Source: Syntrophobacterales bacterium (GTDB lineage Bacteria; Desulfobacterota; Syntrophia; Syntrophales; UBA2210). Taken from it: a stretch of DNA of 53,721 nt. A program made the translations under genes and the position numbers. The number at the start of each line of letters is the position of its first letter. Within the stretch, counting starts at the first letter, position 1. The DNA is taken from NCBI GenBank assembly GCA_018433345.1, contig JAHDRK010000100.1:1-53721 (forward strand). Direction: 5' to 3'. Below the pieces are notes generated by a model. It was not told the origin of the DNA, ran no database searches, and worked only from the letters and a program-made list of their open reading frames with translations. This document shows positions 16,332-25,250 of this stretch, piece after piece.

Positions 16332-18356
16332 TCAATGCCGTATAATGACCAATTCCTGTCCCGGGAAAATCCTGTCATTCCGTGCCAACCCGTTCGTCTC
16401 CAGCAAGTGATCGAGATCGACATTGAACCGTCTCGCTATAGTATAGGGGCTGTCGCCGCTTTGCACCTGGTATGTAGTTTTTTCTCCGTGCTTCCCATCG
16501 GCCCCCGGGGAGATCTTTCCAGGAGGCACCGAAGTCGGTATGCGAAGCTCCTGTCCCGCACGAATCAAGTTGCCGCCCATGTTGTTTTCCGCCTTGATTC
16601 TCGATACCGTGGTATTGTATCGACGGGCCAAGTGAAAGAGCGAATCACCCTTCTGCACGGTGTGGGAAACCAACCTCTCGTTCACCGACCCTCCGTAAGC
16701 CACGGCCGCCTCCCTTCCGGGAATGATCAATACCTGGCCTTCTCTTATCATATGACTATGAGAAATATCATTTGCACGAACTATCGCGTCTACGGAGCAG
16801 CCGTAGCGCAAGGCAATGGACGAAAGGGTCTCCCCTCTCCGGACCCGGTGACGAGAAGACTTAGATGGAGATGACTGTGCGCCTGCGGTATACTGTGATT
16901 TTCCGACAGGAATACTAAGTGTCCGCCCCGCTCGGATTATGTGCCGCTGCGATATATTATTTGCCCGAGCTATCGCGCTGACGGTGGTGCCGTAACGCCT
17001 CGCAATGACGGAAAGTGTTTCGCCTTTACGCACCTTATGATGTATCACCGGACCCACCTGCACCACCATAGCGGGAATCTTGTCCATTACCGCCGACAGA
17101 ATTTCCTTTCCCCCTGCAGGAACCTTCAACTCGTAAGGCCCATCGGGTGTCGCCTTTAACCGCAATTCCGAATTCAGAAATTCCAAGTCCTGTTCCGTCA
17201 CATCTATACCTTTTGCTATGTCCGATAGACGCATACACTTATCAGTCACAACGGTTTCATAAGGAATCGGTTCTTGTAGATCTATATTTTCAAGATCAAA
17301 TCCATAAGTTTCCGGGTCGTTCACAATCATCAATGTGGCGAGAAACCTTGGTACATAGCGGCGTGTTTCTCCGGGAAGTTGTCGATAAAGGTCCCAGAAA
17401 TTATCCAAGTAATTAATCCGTTGCTGCGATATGACACGAAGAACCCTTCCTTCTCCGCAATTATAGGCCGCAAGGGCCGTGTTCCAGTCACCGAATATAC
17501 CGTGAAGTTCAGTCAGATATTCAATCGCCGCCAGGGTGGACTTTTCGGGATCCATTCGTTCGTCTATAAACTGGTCGCGTTTCAAGCCAAACTTGTATCC
17601 CGTTGATGGGATGAACTGCCACAAACCAAGAGCCCGTGCCGAAGAAAACGCCCTCGTACTGAAACCGCTTTCAACGAGGGGCAGCCACGACAGCTCTTCG
17701 GGAAGTCCCGCCTCGCGCAGATGTCCCGCTATCATATCCCGATAGGCTCCGGAGCGTCGGTAGGATTGAACGAAAAATTCTCGCTCCTGACCCTGAAACC
17801 GCCTGATTTCCTGCCTGACCTCTTCCGTATCGGACAGTGGAATTTCGCTTTGTTTGCCTGCCGCCACGGTGCTCCTTGAAGCATAGATTTCAATAATGCG
17901 CTTTGCTATTAGGAACCGTAGGTCGTCACGTTGCCAGGCAATGTCGGGATCGTCATTTATGCCGAGCGTAAGGGCGTATGCCTCGTCAAGGATGGCGAGG
18001 GCGCTTTCGAGCTCCCCTCTTTCCCAACACTCGCGCGACTGATCCAAAAGAACGAGGGCTTCATCTATTGCTTCTTGCACCTTTATTTTCCTCAGTTCGA
18101 CATCGTCAACACCTTCCGATTCGGAGGTCGTATCAATTCTCTCTCCCGATGCGGCAATATCCGGCTCAAGATCTTGGTTGTCCTCTCCACCGTTATTTCC
18201 CCTCGCTTTTTCCTCGGTGGTCTCGACGGGCGAACCCTCCATTCCGCCAGCGGTCGTCCGAACCACGTAACCTTCGCCCTCGGTAAGGAACGCACAGGAA
18301 GTCGCCGCTAAAATCACGGCGATACATACTCCGGAAACGAACATAACTCTATGCAT
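16332..18356 (-). CDS. mltD: MltD-like lytic transglycosylase with four LysM domains, lipoprotein
   Basis: 674 residues. The lipobox ends at C21 (ILAATSC), giving an outer-membrane lipoprotein. Residues ~22-200 are acidic and helical. An SLT domain at ~215-310 carries catalytic E229 in WLPLVESGFS plus ARALGLWQFIPSTG and ALAAYNCGEGR. Four LysM repeats at ~439-484, 503-547, 564-608 and 628-672 bind peptidoglycan glycan strands. E. coli MltD has two LysM repeats, so this is an expanded form. It cleaves glycan strands to anhydromuropeptides. AGAGGTGG lies just before the ATG and a sigma70-like promoter sits at 18409-18437, so it is probably expressed independently of prfB upstream. Confidence 0.95.
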   Translation of the reverse strand: MHRVMFVSGVCIAVILAATSCAFLTEGEGYVVRTTAGGMEGSPVETTEEKARGNNGGEDNQDLEPDIAASGERIDTTSESEGVDDVELRKIKVQEAIDEALVLLDQSRECWERGELESALAILDEAYALTLGINDDPDIAWQRDDLRFLIAKRIIEIYASRSTVAAGKQSEIPLSDTEEVRQEIRRFQGQEREFFVQSYRRSGAYRDMIAGHLREAGLPEELSWLPLVESGFSTRAFSSARALGLWQFIPSTGYKFGLKRDQFIDERMDPEKSTLAAIEYLTELHGIFGDWNTALAAYNCGEGRVLRVISQQRINYLDNFWDLYRQLPGETRRYVPRFLATLMIVNDPETYGFDLENIDLQEPIPYETVVTDKCMRLSDIAKGIDVTEQDLEFLNSELRLKATPDGPYELKVPAGGKEILSAVMDKIPAMVVQVGPVIHHKVRKGETLSVIARRYGTTVSAIARANNISQRHIIRAGRTLSIPVGKSQYTAGAQSSPSKSSRHRVRRGETLSSIALRYGCSVDAIVRANDISHSHMIREGQVLIIPGREAAVAYGGSVNERLVSHTVQKGDSLFHLARRYNTTVSRIKAENNMGGNLIRAGQELRIPTSVPPGKISPGADGKHGEKTTYQVQSGDSPYTIARRFNVDLDHLLETNGLARNDRIFPGQELVIIRH

Positions 18357-18408
18357 GGACAGCCACCTCTATTTACAAATCATGTGATTTCTTTTTTTCA
18401 AATGTGGG

Positions 18409-18437
18409 TTTTTACCCTGTTTGACACACTATGGCAA
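18409..18437 (-). promoter_or_regulatory. putative sigma70 promoter of mltD
   Basis: On the minus strand: TTGCCA (18437-18432), 17-nt spacer, TAAAAA (18414-18409), about 50 nt upstream of the mltD ATG, in the gap after prfB. Confidence 0.45.
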
Positions 18438-18489
18438 TGGAAAGAAACAGTTAAAAGTCTATTTCCGTTTTTTATCACACCCTTATGGT

Positions 18490-19606
18490 TCACTTCGCCT
18501 CATTTTCCACCGTCGCTTGGCTGACAAGATAGGCTTCGATAAAATCGTCGATGTCGCCGTCGAGAACCCTTTCGACACTTGCCGTCTCCATGTTTGTTCG
18601 ATGGTCTTTCACCATGCGGTAGGGATGCAGAACGTATGACCTGATCTGACTCCCCCAAGCGATATCTTTTTTGGTTTTGTTGACCTCGCTGATTTTTTCT
18701 TTTCGCTCCTCCAGCCACGCCTCGTACAGTCTCGAGCGAAGTATCTTCATGGCCATGGACTTGTTCTTGTGCTGAGACCGTTCATTCTGACATTGCACGA
18801 CAATCCCCGAGGGCAGATATGTGATGCGGACGGCGGAATCCGTCTTGTTGACGTGCTGGCCTCCGGCACCGCTGGCTCGGTAGGTGTCTATTTTGAGGTC
18901 GTTTTCATCGATTACTATGTCTACGTCATCTTCGACTTCCGGATAAACGAAAATCGAGGCGAAAGACGTGTGACGTCGTTTTCCCGTATCGAAGGGAGAT
19001 ATCCTGACAAGCCGGTGAATTCCCGCTTCGGCCCGTGCATAGCCATAGGCGTAGGGTCCTTCGAGCATCAACGTTGCGCTTTTGATTCCAGCTTCATCGC
19101 CGGGCTGGATGTCTACGATGGTCGTGGCATATCCCTTTCGCTCGGCCCACCGAAGATACATACGAAGAAGAATTTCCGCCCAGTCCTGCGCCTCCGTGCC
19201 CCCGGCTCCGGCGTGAATTGTCAGAATGGCGTTGCCTCTATCATGTTCACCGGACATCATGAGGGTGATTTCTTCTCTGCGGACTCGCTCTTCGAGCAAC
19301 CTCAGGTCCCGTTCTATTTCGACTAGAATTTTTTCGTCGTTTTCCTCGCGGGCCATCTCATAGAGGCCCTCGAGTTCCTTAAGCCCCGCGTCCAGGTCGC
19401 GCAAGTTCTCGACAACCGATTCAAGACGACTCCTTTCCTGCAGAACCTTTTTAGCCCGCTGGGGGTCGTTCCAGAAATCCTCCTTCAGAGAAAGGGATTC
19501 CAGTTCTTTTGTACGCAAATCAATGTGTTCCAGGTCAAAGGCACCCCCCGAGGTTGCCTATCCTCTTTTTTAAATCCGCGATGGATTCTTCTATCAATTC
19601 AATCAT
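18490..19606 (-). CDS. prfB: peptide chain release factor 2, with programmed +1 frameshift
   Basis: RF2 recognises UGA and UAA stop codons. The gene starts at ATG 19606 and reads 23 codons (IELIEESIADLKKR and onward) to an in-frame TGA at 19537-19535. A +1 shift at CTT TGA C then joins it to the long frame, giving about 371 residues, the usual RF2 length. The downstream frame holds the SPF tripeptide (RISPFDTGKRR) that reads the stop codon and the GGQ peptidyl-hydrolysis motif (GAGGQHVNKTDSAVR). It overlaps the lnt stop by 4 nt (ATGA). The frameshift allows RF2 autoregulation: low RF2 slows termination at UGA and favours shifting. Confidence 0.96.
19534..19549 (-). promoter_or_regulatory. prfB +1 recoding site
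   Basis: On the minus strand the order is GGGGGG, TGC, CTT, TGA, C. The G-run acts as the internal Shine-Dalgarno-like stimulator three bases before CTT, exactly as in the E. coli prfB site, and TGAC gives the weak stop context. The zero-frame stop is TGA at 19537-19535 and the +1 frame resumes with GAC at 19536. Confidence 0.95.
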
Positions 19607-21123
19607 AACGCCTTTCTCCTCGTAAAAAGTGATAAAATCAGCATAATCCCCGTTGCGGACAGACAAGTCAGGGCGAACAGGTCGCCGTATAGGGCATAAA
19701 AGGTTTCCAAGTCCAATACCATCAAACGCCCTGAAACCGTGGTACGTTCAAAGAGAGACGATTCCGCAGTGATCCTTCCAAGGGGATCAATAAGCGCGCT
19801 TATACCCGTGTTCGCGGCACGCGCTACGGACCTACGATTTTCCACGGCCCGCAAAGGAACCATCGAAAGATGCTGGTACGGTGCAGAAGTTCTTCCGTAC
19901 CAGCCATCATTTGTTATATTCACCAGAAAATCGACCCCGTTTCTTGCGTAGTTTCTGCTTATTTCAGGAAAAATGCTCTCATAACATATTAAAACACCTA
20001 CCGCGAGCCCGTTCAATTTCAGCGGAACGATTGATTCTCCGGGCGTAAAGTCCGCAAAACCCTCTACCAGCTTGTCCACAAAAAACAATATTTTTCTCAA
20101 GGGAACATATTCTCCGAATGGCACAAGATGCACCTTGTCATAACGACCCACGACCGCTCCTTCACCATCGAGCAACCACGCGCTGTTCATTAGATAACGT
20201 TTTCCTTTTTTTATACGGTAACTGGGGCTCCCAAAGAGAAGCGGCGTCCCTGTTTCGCGGACCATGCCCACGATCGCACGGTGATTCTCGTCAATGTCTT
20301 GAAAATAAAACGGCATCGCCGTTTCGGGCCAGATAATACAGTCTACATCACCTTTTGCGACTTTTTCTGAAAGTTCTTTGTATACTGCTATAGTTTCCCT
20401 TTGATACTCCGGGTCCCACTTGATGGATTGATCTATGTTCCCTTGGACAATCGCAAGGTTTAAAGAATCAGCCTTATGGAGATGCCTTTCCACATAATTG
20501 ATGCGCCAGGCACCGTAAGAAACTACAGATGTCATAAGGAGCACGCCCCCAAGGGCCTTAAGAACGGCCTGTTTTCGAGGTCCTCCTTTCAAAAGCTCGA
20601 AGAGGAGGCAATTCATCAATACCAAGATGAAGCTCAGGCCGTATACTCCTGTTATGTCGGCCAACTGGATCAGTGGTATTTGGTCATGTAAGACGTAACC
20701 CAGATTCCCCCACGGAAACCCGGTAAATACATGACTTTTGATATATTCCAGGGATGTCCAAAGAAGCGGACCCGAGATCCACAAGGGACAGCCTCGCCTC
20801 CGGAGAAAAACTATACCCACAGCGAAGAACCCGAGATAAATCGCCAGGTACAAGGAAAACAACAACATTACGGCTACTGAAACGAAGACCGATAGGTTGC
20901 CGTAGTGAATTGTAACGTGGGTGATCCAATAAAGGAGTCCCGTGTTGAAAACAGTTCCTGTTATGAACCCAAAGAGGAAGGCTTCGTTTTCCCGAGTGTT
21001 TTCGAGAGCGAAAAAAAGAGGGATCAGCGCCACCCATGCCATGTAGGACTCGCCCCACTTGGGAAACGCCGCCACCAGCAGGGCGCCCGATACCAAGGCC
21101 GACGATAGGGTCAGCTTATTCAT
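19603..21123 (-). CDS. lnt: apolipoprotein N-acyltransferase
   Basis: 506 residues from the ATG at 21123, preceded by AGGGCG; the longer open frame upstream runs into corC and is not used. About six to seven hydrophobic helices occupy ~5-205, followed by a nitrilase-like periplasmic domain (~220-470) with the E-K-C triad: E in WPETAMPF, K in YDKVHLVPFGEYVPL and C in LICYESIFPE. A final helix lies at ~485-505. Lnt transfers the third acyl chain to the N-terminal cysteine of lipoproteins at the inner membrane. Its start overlaps the corC stop by 8 nt and its stop overlaps the prfB start by 4 nt, making corC-lnt-prfB a coupled run. Confidence 0.95.
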   Translation of the reverse strand: MNKLTLSSALVSGALLVAAFPKWGESYMAWVALIPLFFALENTRENEAFLFGFITGTVFNTGLLYWITHVTIHYGNLSVFVSVAVMLLFSLYLAIYLGFFAVGIVFLRRRGCPLWISGPLLWTSLEYIKSHVFTGFPWGNLGYVLHDQIPLIQLADITGVYGLSFILVLMNCLLFELLKGGPRKQAVLKALGGVLLMTSVVSYGAWRINYVERHLHKADSLNLAIVQGNIDQSIKWDPEYQRETIAVYKELSEKVAKGDVDCIIWPETAMPFYFQDIDENHRAIVGMVRETGTPLLFGSPSYRIKKGKRYLMNSAWLLDGEGAVVGRYDKVHLVPFGEYVPLRKILFFVDKLVEGFADFTPGESIVPLKLNGLAVGVLICYESIFPEISRNYARNGVDFLVNITNDGWYGRTSAPYQHLSMVPLRAVENRRSVARAANTGISALIDPLGRITAESSLFERTTVSGRLMVLDLETFYALYGDLFALTCLSATGIMLILSLFTRRKAL

Positions 21124-22003
21124 CGCCCTGAACGCCTTTATACCCGGGCACCCTCTCACTGTCCGGGACCGGTTTCCGGCGCACCCTCACCTTCTTGACG
21201 CTCCGCTCGTCCACCCGTTCCATGACCATCTCGAGATTATCATAGTGAACCACTTCGCCGGCAAGGGGTATCTTCTTGAGCAGGTACAGAATAAACCCTC
21301 CCAAGGTCTCGAACTGTCCCTCGGGCACCTTGCATCCGAAATATCTTTCGAATTCATCTATCTCCGTTCTTCCGTCAACTATGATCTCTCCCGACGCCAG
21401 CTCGATAAACGGTTCCTCTTCCTCCACGTCATACTCGTCGTGAATCTCGCCCACGATTTCTTCTATCAGGTCCTCCAGCGTGACCAGGCCGGACGTTCCT
21501 CCATATTCATCTATCACAACCGTCATGTGAGACTTCATCTCTTTCAATTCATGAAGAAGAAAAAGCACACTTTTTGTTTCCGGAATAAAATAGGCCTTCC
21601 TGAGAACGGAAAGTATCTCGGGCTCTCCCACGGGCCGAGACCAATAACGGAGAAGGTCCTTGACATTAAGTACCCCTATTATGTTGTCAATATTTTCCGA
21701 ATAAACGGGCATCCTCGTATGACCGAACTTGGCCACGAGATTCAGTATCTCTTCAATACCGGCACTGCTGGATATTGCTACGATCTCCGTCCTGGGGACC
21801 ATTACTTCCCTTGCGATTGTCTCTCCCATCTCAAGGATGTTACGTAGCATCTGTCCCGATTGCCTGTCGATGGTTCCTCCATCGATTCCCGTTTCGATCA
21901 GAGACAGAATCTCATCTACGGGAAAGGGATACTCGTACGGGTCTGCGTTACTCGATGTAAGAACATGATATAAGTATTTTATTTTTCTGTGTATTGTACT
22001 CAC
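21116..22003 (-). CDS. corC: CorC/YbeX-type protein with CBS pair and CorC_HlyC domain
   Basis: 295 residues. A CBS pair (~65-190; VPRTEIVAISS, GHTRMPVYSENIDNIIG, MTVVIDEYGGTSG) is followed by a CorC_HlyC transporter-associated domain (~205-285). There is no N-terminal DUF21 membrane region, so it is the soluble CorC/YbeX form. Family roles proposed are magnesium/cobalt homeostasis and ribosome or RNA maintenance beside YbeY/YbeZ. GTG at 22003 is the likely start with a weak ribosome site. It lies directly upstream of lnt, as ybeX does in enterobacteria, although ybeZ and ybeY are about 6 kb away on the opposite strand. Confidence 0.92.
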   Translation of the reverse strand: MSTIHRKIKYLYHVLTSSNADPYEYPFPVDEILSLIETGIDGGTIDRQSGQMLRNILEMGETIAREVMVPRTEIVAISSSAGIEEILNLVAKFGHTRMPVYSENIDNIIGVLNVKDLLRYWSRPVGEPEILSVLRKAYFIPETKSVLFLLHELKEMKSHMTVVIDEYGGTSGLVTLEDLIEEIVGEIHDEYDVEEEEPFIELASGEIIVDGRTEIDEFERYFGCKVPEGQFETLGGFILYLLKKIPLAGEVVHYDNLEMVMERVDERSVKKVRVRRKPVPDSERVPGYKGVQGDE

Positions 22004-22029
22004 TTTTACCGCCGGCGTACTCCCTGCCG

Positions 22030-22902
22030 CTAAAGCCCGCGAAGAAATTCGGGCCGGAGAACCCTTCTGTTTTTAGACTGGATGATATCCGTCAGGAGAC
22101 GAAGGGCCTCTTCTTTATCCCTGGGAAGCTGTATGCGGAGCGGAACATAATTTGAGGCGTGATTGGACGTAAAAAAGCAGTCAGTGAAGTTTGATTCAGC
22201 GATCATCATTCTAAGTTCTTCGAGCAGTCCGAAGACGTCCGGAAGCTCGAAACTACCTTCCTTCATTTCCTGGTAAAGCGGCGTTCCTGGAATGACCATG
22301 ACAGTCAAGGCCCCAACGAACTCGGGATCCATCTCGGTGAGTATCCGGGCAGTGTCTTTAGCGTGTTCCAAGCTTTTTTCCTTCCCCCCGATGCCTAAAA
22401 GAACCGTTACGGAGAGAGTTATACCCGCTTCCTTGAGCATTCGACCCGCCTTTACAAGTTCTTCATAGTCTGCGCCCTTGTTTATTTTATCGAGTATTTC
22501 TTCATTTCCCGTTTCCACGCCCAGGTAGGCTATCTTGAGCCCTTTTTCCCGCAATTCTTTTAACTCCTTCGGGGTTTTACGAAGTACGCTCTTTGCGTTC
22601 GCATAGGTTCCTATCCTCTGAACCCCTCTAATGTTCCGATTGATAGCTTCAAGAACGGGGAGCAACTTCCGCTGGGGAACAATGAGCGCGTCACCGTCGC
22701 AAAGAAAGACCCTGTCTATGGGTCCCCATGAAGCGGCTTCCAATATGTCTTCCTCAATTTCTTCAAATGATTTTATCCTGAACTTTTCTCCCTTGTAGGT
22801 ACCGCAAAAGGTACATTTGTTATGAGAACAACCGACCGTCACCTGGAGAAGAAGGCTGTGTGCTTCACTCGGCGGTCGAATGATCATTCCTTCATATTTC
22901 AT
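22030..22902 (-). CDS. radical SAM protein, unknown reaction
   Basis: 290 residues. The cluster cysteines are C25, C30 and C33 in GCSHNKCTFC, spaced CX4CX2C rather than the classical CX3CX2C, a variant seen in a group of uncharacterised radical SAM proteins. The SAM-binding GG-like ETGNE and GIGGKEKS segments follow, consistent with an Elp3/MiaB-NifB-type TIM barrel. No B12-binding domain or auxiliary cluster is present. GGAG lies about 10 nt before the ATG. The gap to the corC start is 26 nt, so it may be the first gene of a radical SAM-corC-lnt-prfB transcript. Function unknown. Confidence 0.88.
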   Translation of the reverse strand: MKYEGMIIRPPSEAHSLLLQVTVGCSHNKCTFCGTYKGEKFRIKSFEEIEEDILEAASWGPIDRVFLCDGDALIVPQRKLLPVLEAINRNIRGVQRIGTYANAKSVLRKTPKELKELREKGLKIAYLGVETGNEEILDKINKGADYEELVKAGRMLKEAGITLSVTVLLGIGGKEKSLEHAKDTARILTEMDPEFVGALTVMVIPGTPLYQEMKEGSFELPDVFGLLEELRMMIAESNFTDCFFTSNHASNYVPLRIQLPRDKEEALRLLTDIIQSKNRRVLRPEFLRGL

Positions 22903-23285
22903 GCTGGTTATTCTCCAAAGTTGTTTCTTCTATAAAGCAGATAAACTTTATATCAGAGTCGATGAAAACACAAGAGAGCCGCGGCACTTTTGGTTTACCA
23001 CACATTCCTTTCTCAGTGGACATCCTTTGTCGCTTACCGCGGCAGCTCCAGCGTCATCCCCCATCTCGATATCCACCGATTATTTACGATACCCATTTCT
23101 CCTAAACCGCGTAAGGTTTTTTGAGGCCTTAACAGGTCGCTTTTGCCAATGGAACTTTCAAGGTCATATGTTTATAAAATTGATTAAGAAAAGGGATCGG
23201 AGAAATCAAGATCTCTCTATTGGTCATATTTGCCGACCCACCAGAGGTCGATGCTAAAATAAATAGAATATCAGGAGAAGAAATC
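22903..23285. other. 383-nt divergent intergenic region
   Basis: This separates the minus-strand radical SAM gene from the plus-strand acyl-CoA synthetase, so it should hold both promoters. I see no clear hexamer pair. The 8-bp palindrome GCCGCGGC (22978-22985) is matched by CCGCGGC at 23037-23043, which could form a stem. Open frames here look like chance. Confidence 0.35.
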
Positions 23286-24941
23286 ATGAAAGAAAAAATC
23301 TACGAACCGGGCGAATGCTATGATTATCAACTGACTCTTGACAAACTATTACGAACGCCTCTTACCTACGCTCCGGACCGGGAAATCGTCTATCGGGACA
23401 GGTATCGCTATACATACCGAGATTTGATTGAAAGAATTCATCGGCTGGCCGCCGGTTTGAGCGCAATCGGCATCAATAAAGGCGATAAAGTATGCATATT
23501 CGATTATGACAGTCCCCGTTACCTCGAAACCTATTTTGCAGTGCCCATGATGGGAGCCGTCATGCATATGATGAACTGGCGTTCCTCTCCGGAACAGATC
23601 ATGTACATGATTAACCACGCCCGTGACAAGGCCGTCATTATTCATGAAGATTTTTTGCCGCTTCTCGATGAAATCTGGGATCAACTAGAAACCGTCGAGA
23701 CTATTGTGGTTATTTCCGATGGTGGGTCGAAATACCATACTGCACTTCCAATCGATATTGATTACGAGGAAATGCTTGCCGATGCTTCCTTACCCCACCG
23801 GTTTCCACATATCGATGAGGATGACACGGCGACAATGTTCTATACCACCGGCACAACAGGGCTTCCCAAGGGCGTTCATTTCACCCACAAACAATTAATG
23901 CTTCATGTAATGAGCGAAACAGTCATGACAGGAAGCTATCATTCAATAGGCCGATTTCACTCAAACGACGTGTATATGCCGATAACACCGATGTTTCACG
24001 TACATGCATGGGGATTCCCCTATGTTGCCACAATGCTTGGAACCAAGCAGGTCTATCCGGGCAAGTATGAACCGGAAATGTTACTGAAACTTATCGAAAA
24101 AGAGGGGGTCACCTTCTCGCACTGTGTTCCCACGGTATTACGTATGATTCTATCACATCCCAGGGCGGAGGACGTTCATCTCCAGGGATGGAAGGTAGTG
24201 GTTGGAGGTTCCAGTTTCCCCGTGGCACTGGCGAAACAGGCCCTCGACAAGGGCATTGAGGCCTATGATGGATATGGCATGTCCGAGACCTGCCCTCTTT
24301 TGTGTATTGGTAACCTGAAACCGCACATGATGGAATGGGACAATGATAGAAAAGCCGAGATCGTCACAAAAACAGGACTCCCATTGCCCCTTGTGGACCT
24401 ACGCATTATCGATTCAGCGGGAAACTTCCTTCCTCACGACGGTAGACGTACAGGTGAGCTTGTGGTGAGGGCTCCCTGGGCAACCCGATCGTACTATGAC
24501 GAACCGGAGATGACAAAGGAATTGTGGCGTGATGGATGGCTTCACACGAAGGATATAGCGTTGATTGACAATGAAGGTTACGTCACGGTAACCGATCGCC
24601 TCAAAGACGTTATCAAAACTGGCGGTGAATGGGTCTCTTCTCTGGATCTCGAAAATTGCGCCACTCAACATGAAGCTGTGGCCGAGGCGGCAGCTGTCGG
24701 AATCCCAGATGAAAAATGGGGTGAAAGACCCGTGATAATGGCCACCTTAAAGGAAGCATACCGAGGTAAAATAGAATCGGATGAAATAAGGAATTTCTTG
24801 AGATCATTTGTAGATCAAGGTGTGATACCTCGGTACGGTATGCCGGACCGGGTCATTCTTGTTGATGCCATACCGAAGACAAGCATCGGCAAATACAATA
24901 AAATAGAAATCAGGCGTATTATGGAAGAATCATGTATATGA
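23286..24941 (+). CDS. AMP-forming acyl-CoA synthetase (fatty acid or aromatic acid CoA ligase)
   Basis: 551 residues from the ATG at 23286, which has AGGAG at a good distance; the open frame extends 22 codons further but that part looks non-coding. Adenylate-forming signatures are present: the P-loop FYTTGTTGLPKGVHFTHKQ, the A5 motif DGYGMSETCP, the hinge region VTVTDRLKDVIKTGGEWVSS and the C-terminal catalytic lysine in KTSIGKYNK. It activates a carboxylic acid to acyl-AMP and then acyl-CoA. The PFAM/COG0318 type suggests medium or long-chain acids, with substrate not predictable. It is monocistronic, followed by a strong terminator at 25084-25107. Confidence 0.93.
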   Translation: MKEKIYEPGECYDYQLTLDKLLRTPLTYAPDREIVYRDRYRYTYRDLIERIHRLAAGLSAIGINKGDKVCIFDYDSPRYLETYFAVPMMGAVMHMMNWRSSPEQIMYMINHARDKAVIIHEDFLPLLDEIWDQLETVETIVVISDGGSKYHTALPIDIDYEEMLADASLPHRFPHIDEDDTATMFYTTGTTGLPKGVHFTHKQLMLHVMSETVMTGSYHSIGRFHSNDVYMPITPMFHVHAWGFPYVATMLGTKQVYPGKYEPEMLLKLIEKEGVTFSHCVPTVLRMILSHPRAEDVHLQGWKVVVGGSSFPVALAKQALDKGIEAYDGYGMSETCPLLCIGNLKPHMMEWDNDRKAEIVTKTGLPLPLVDLRIIDSAGNFLPHDGRRTGELVVRAPWATRSYYDEPEMTKELWRDGWLHTKDIALIDNEGYVTVTDRLKDVIKTGGEWVSSLDLENCATQHEAVAEAAAVGIPDEKWGERPVIMATLKEAYRGKIESDEIRNFLRSFVDQGVIPRYGMPDRVILVDAIPKTSIGKYNKIEIRRIMEESCI

Positions 24942-25083
24942 CCTGTGGCAAGGCGGGTCGTGCTTGTTCTTCGAAAAAAAGGGCCGCGTCCCGCCCATCC
25001 TTTAAACTCCCAGCGAAAACCACTTTTGTTTTATGCTTCAATTCTCGCTACCTTAGCGGATCCTCGTAAAAATCTTTTAGGTC

Positions 25084-25107
25084 GATCTCAAAGAGATCCT
25101 TTTTTTT
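25084..25107 (+). terminator. rho-independent terminator
   Basis: GATCTC, AAA loop, GAGATC, then C and eight Ts. It probably ends the acyl-CoA synthetase transcript and insulates feoAB. Confidence 0.75.
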
Positions 25108-25131
25108 CTGATGCCGCGGGACATGGGAATA

Positions 25132-25150
25132 AATTCCTCGCAGAGGAATT
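25132..25150. promoter_or_regulatory. 8-bp inverted repeat upstream of feoA promoter
   Basis: AATTCCTC, GCA, GAGGAATT is a perfect inverted repeat ending 23 bp before the -35 element. It could be an operator or upstream activator site. It does not resemble a classical Fur box. Confidence 0.45.
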
Positions 25151-25173
25151 ACTCCGTCTTTCTTTCATCACCC

Positions 25174-25202
25174 TTGACATTTTTATTGCCATGGGATAGA
25201 TA
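25174..25202 (+). promoter_or_regulatory. putative sigma70 promoter of feoAB
   Basis: TTGACA (25174-25179), 17-nt spacer, TAGATA (25197-25202). The -35 is perfect. The -10 is weaker and lies in the palindrome TAGATATATCTA (25197-25208), which could be a repressor site occluding the promoter, plausibly iron-responsive. Confidence 0.6.
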
Positions 25203-25250
25203 TATCTAATTTTTTTAAAGTCAATTACTCACTAGGGAAAGACAAACTTT

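Larger units (their letters stand above)
24942..25250 (+). other. 309-nt intergenic: terminator, palindromes and feo promoter
   Basis: No gene. It contains in order a rho-independent terminator (25084-25107), an 8-bp inverted repeat (25132-25150), a sigma70-like promoter (25174-25202) and a 12-bp palindrome on the -10 element (25197-25208). Confidence 0.7.

Noticed and set aside
21059-21847. 262-codon plus-strand open frame over corC
   Set aside because: Antisense to clear CBS and CorC motifs; histidine/leucine-rich shadow frame.
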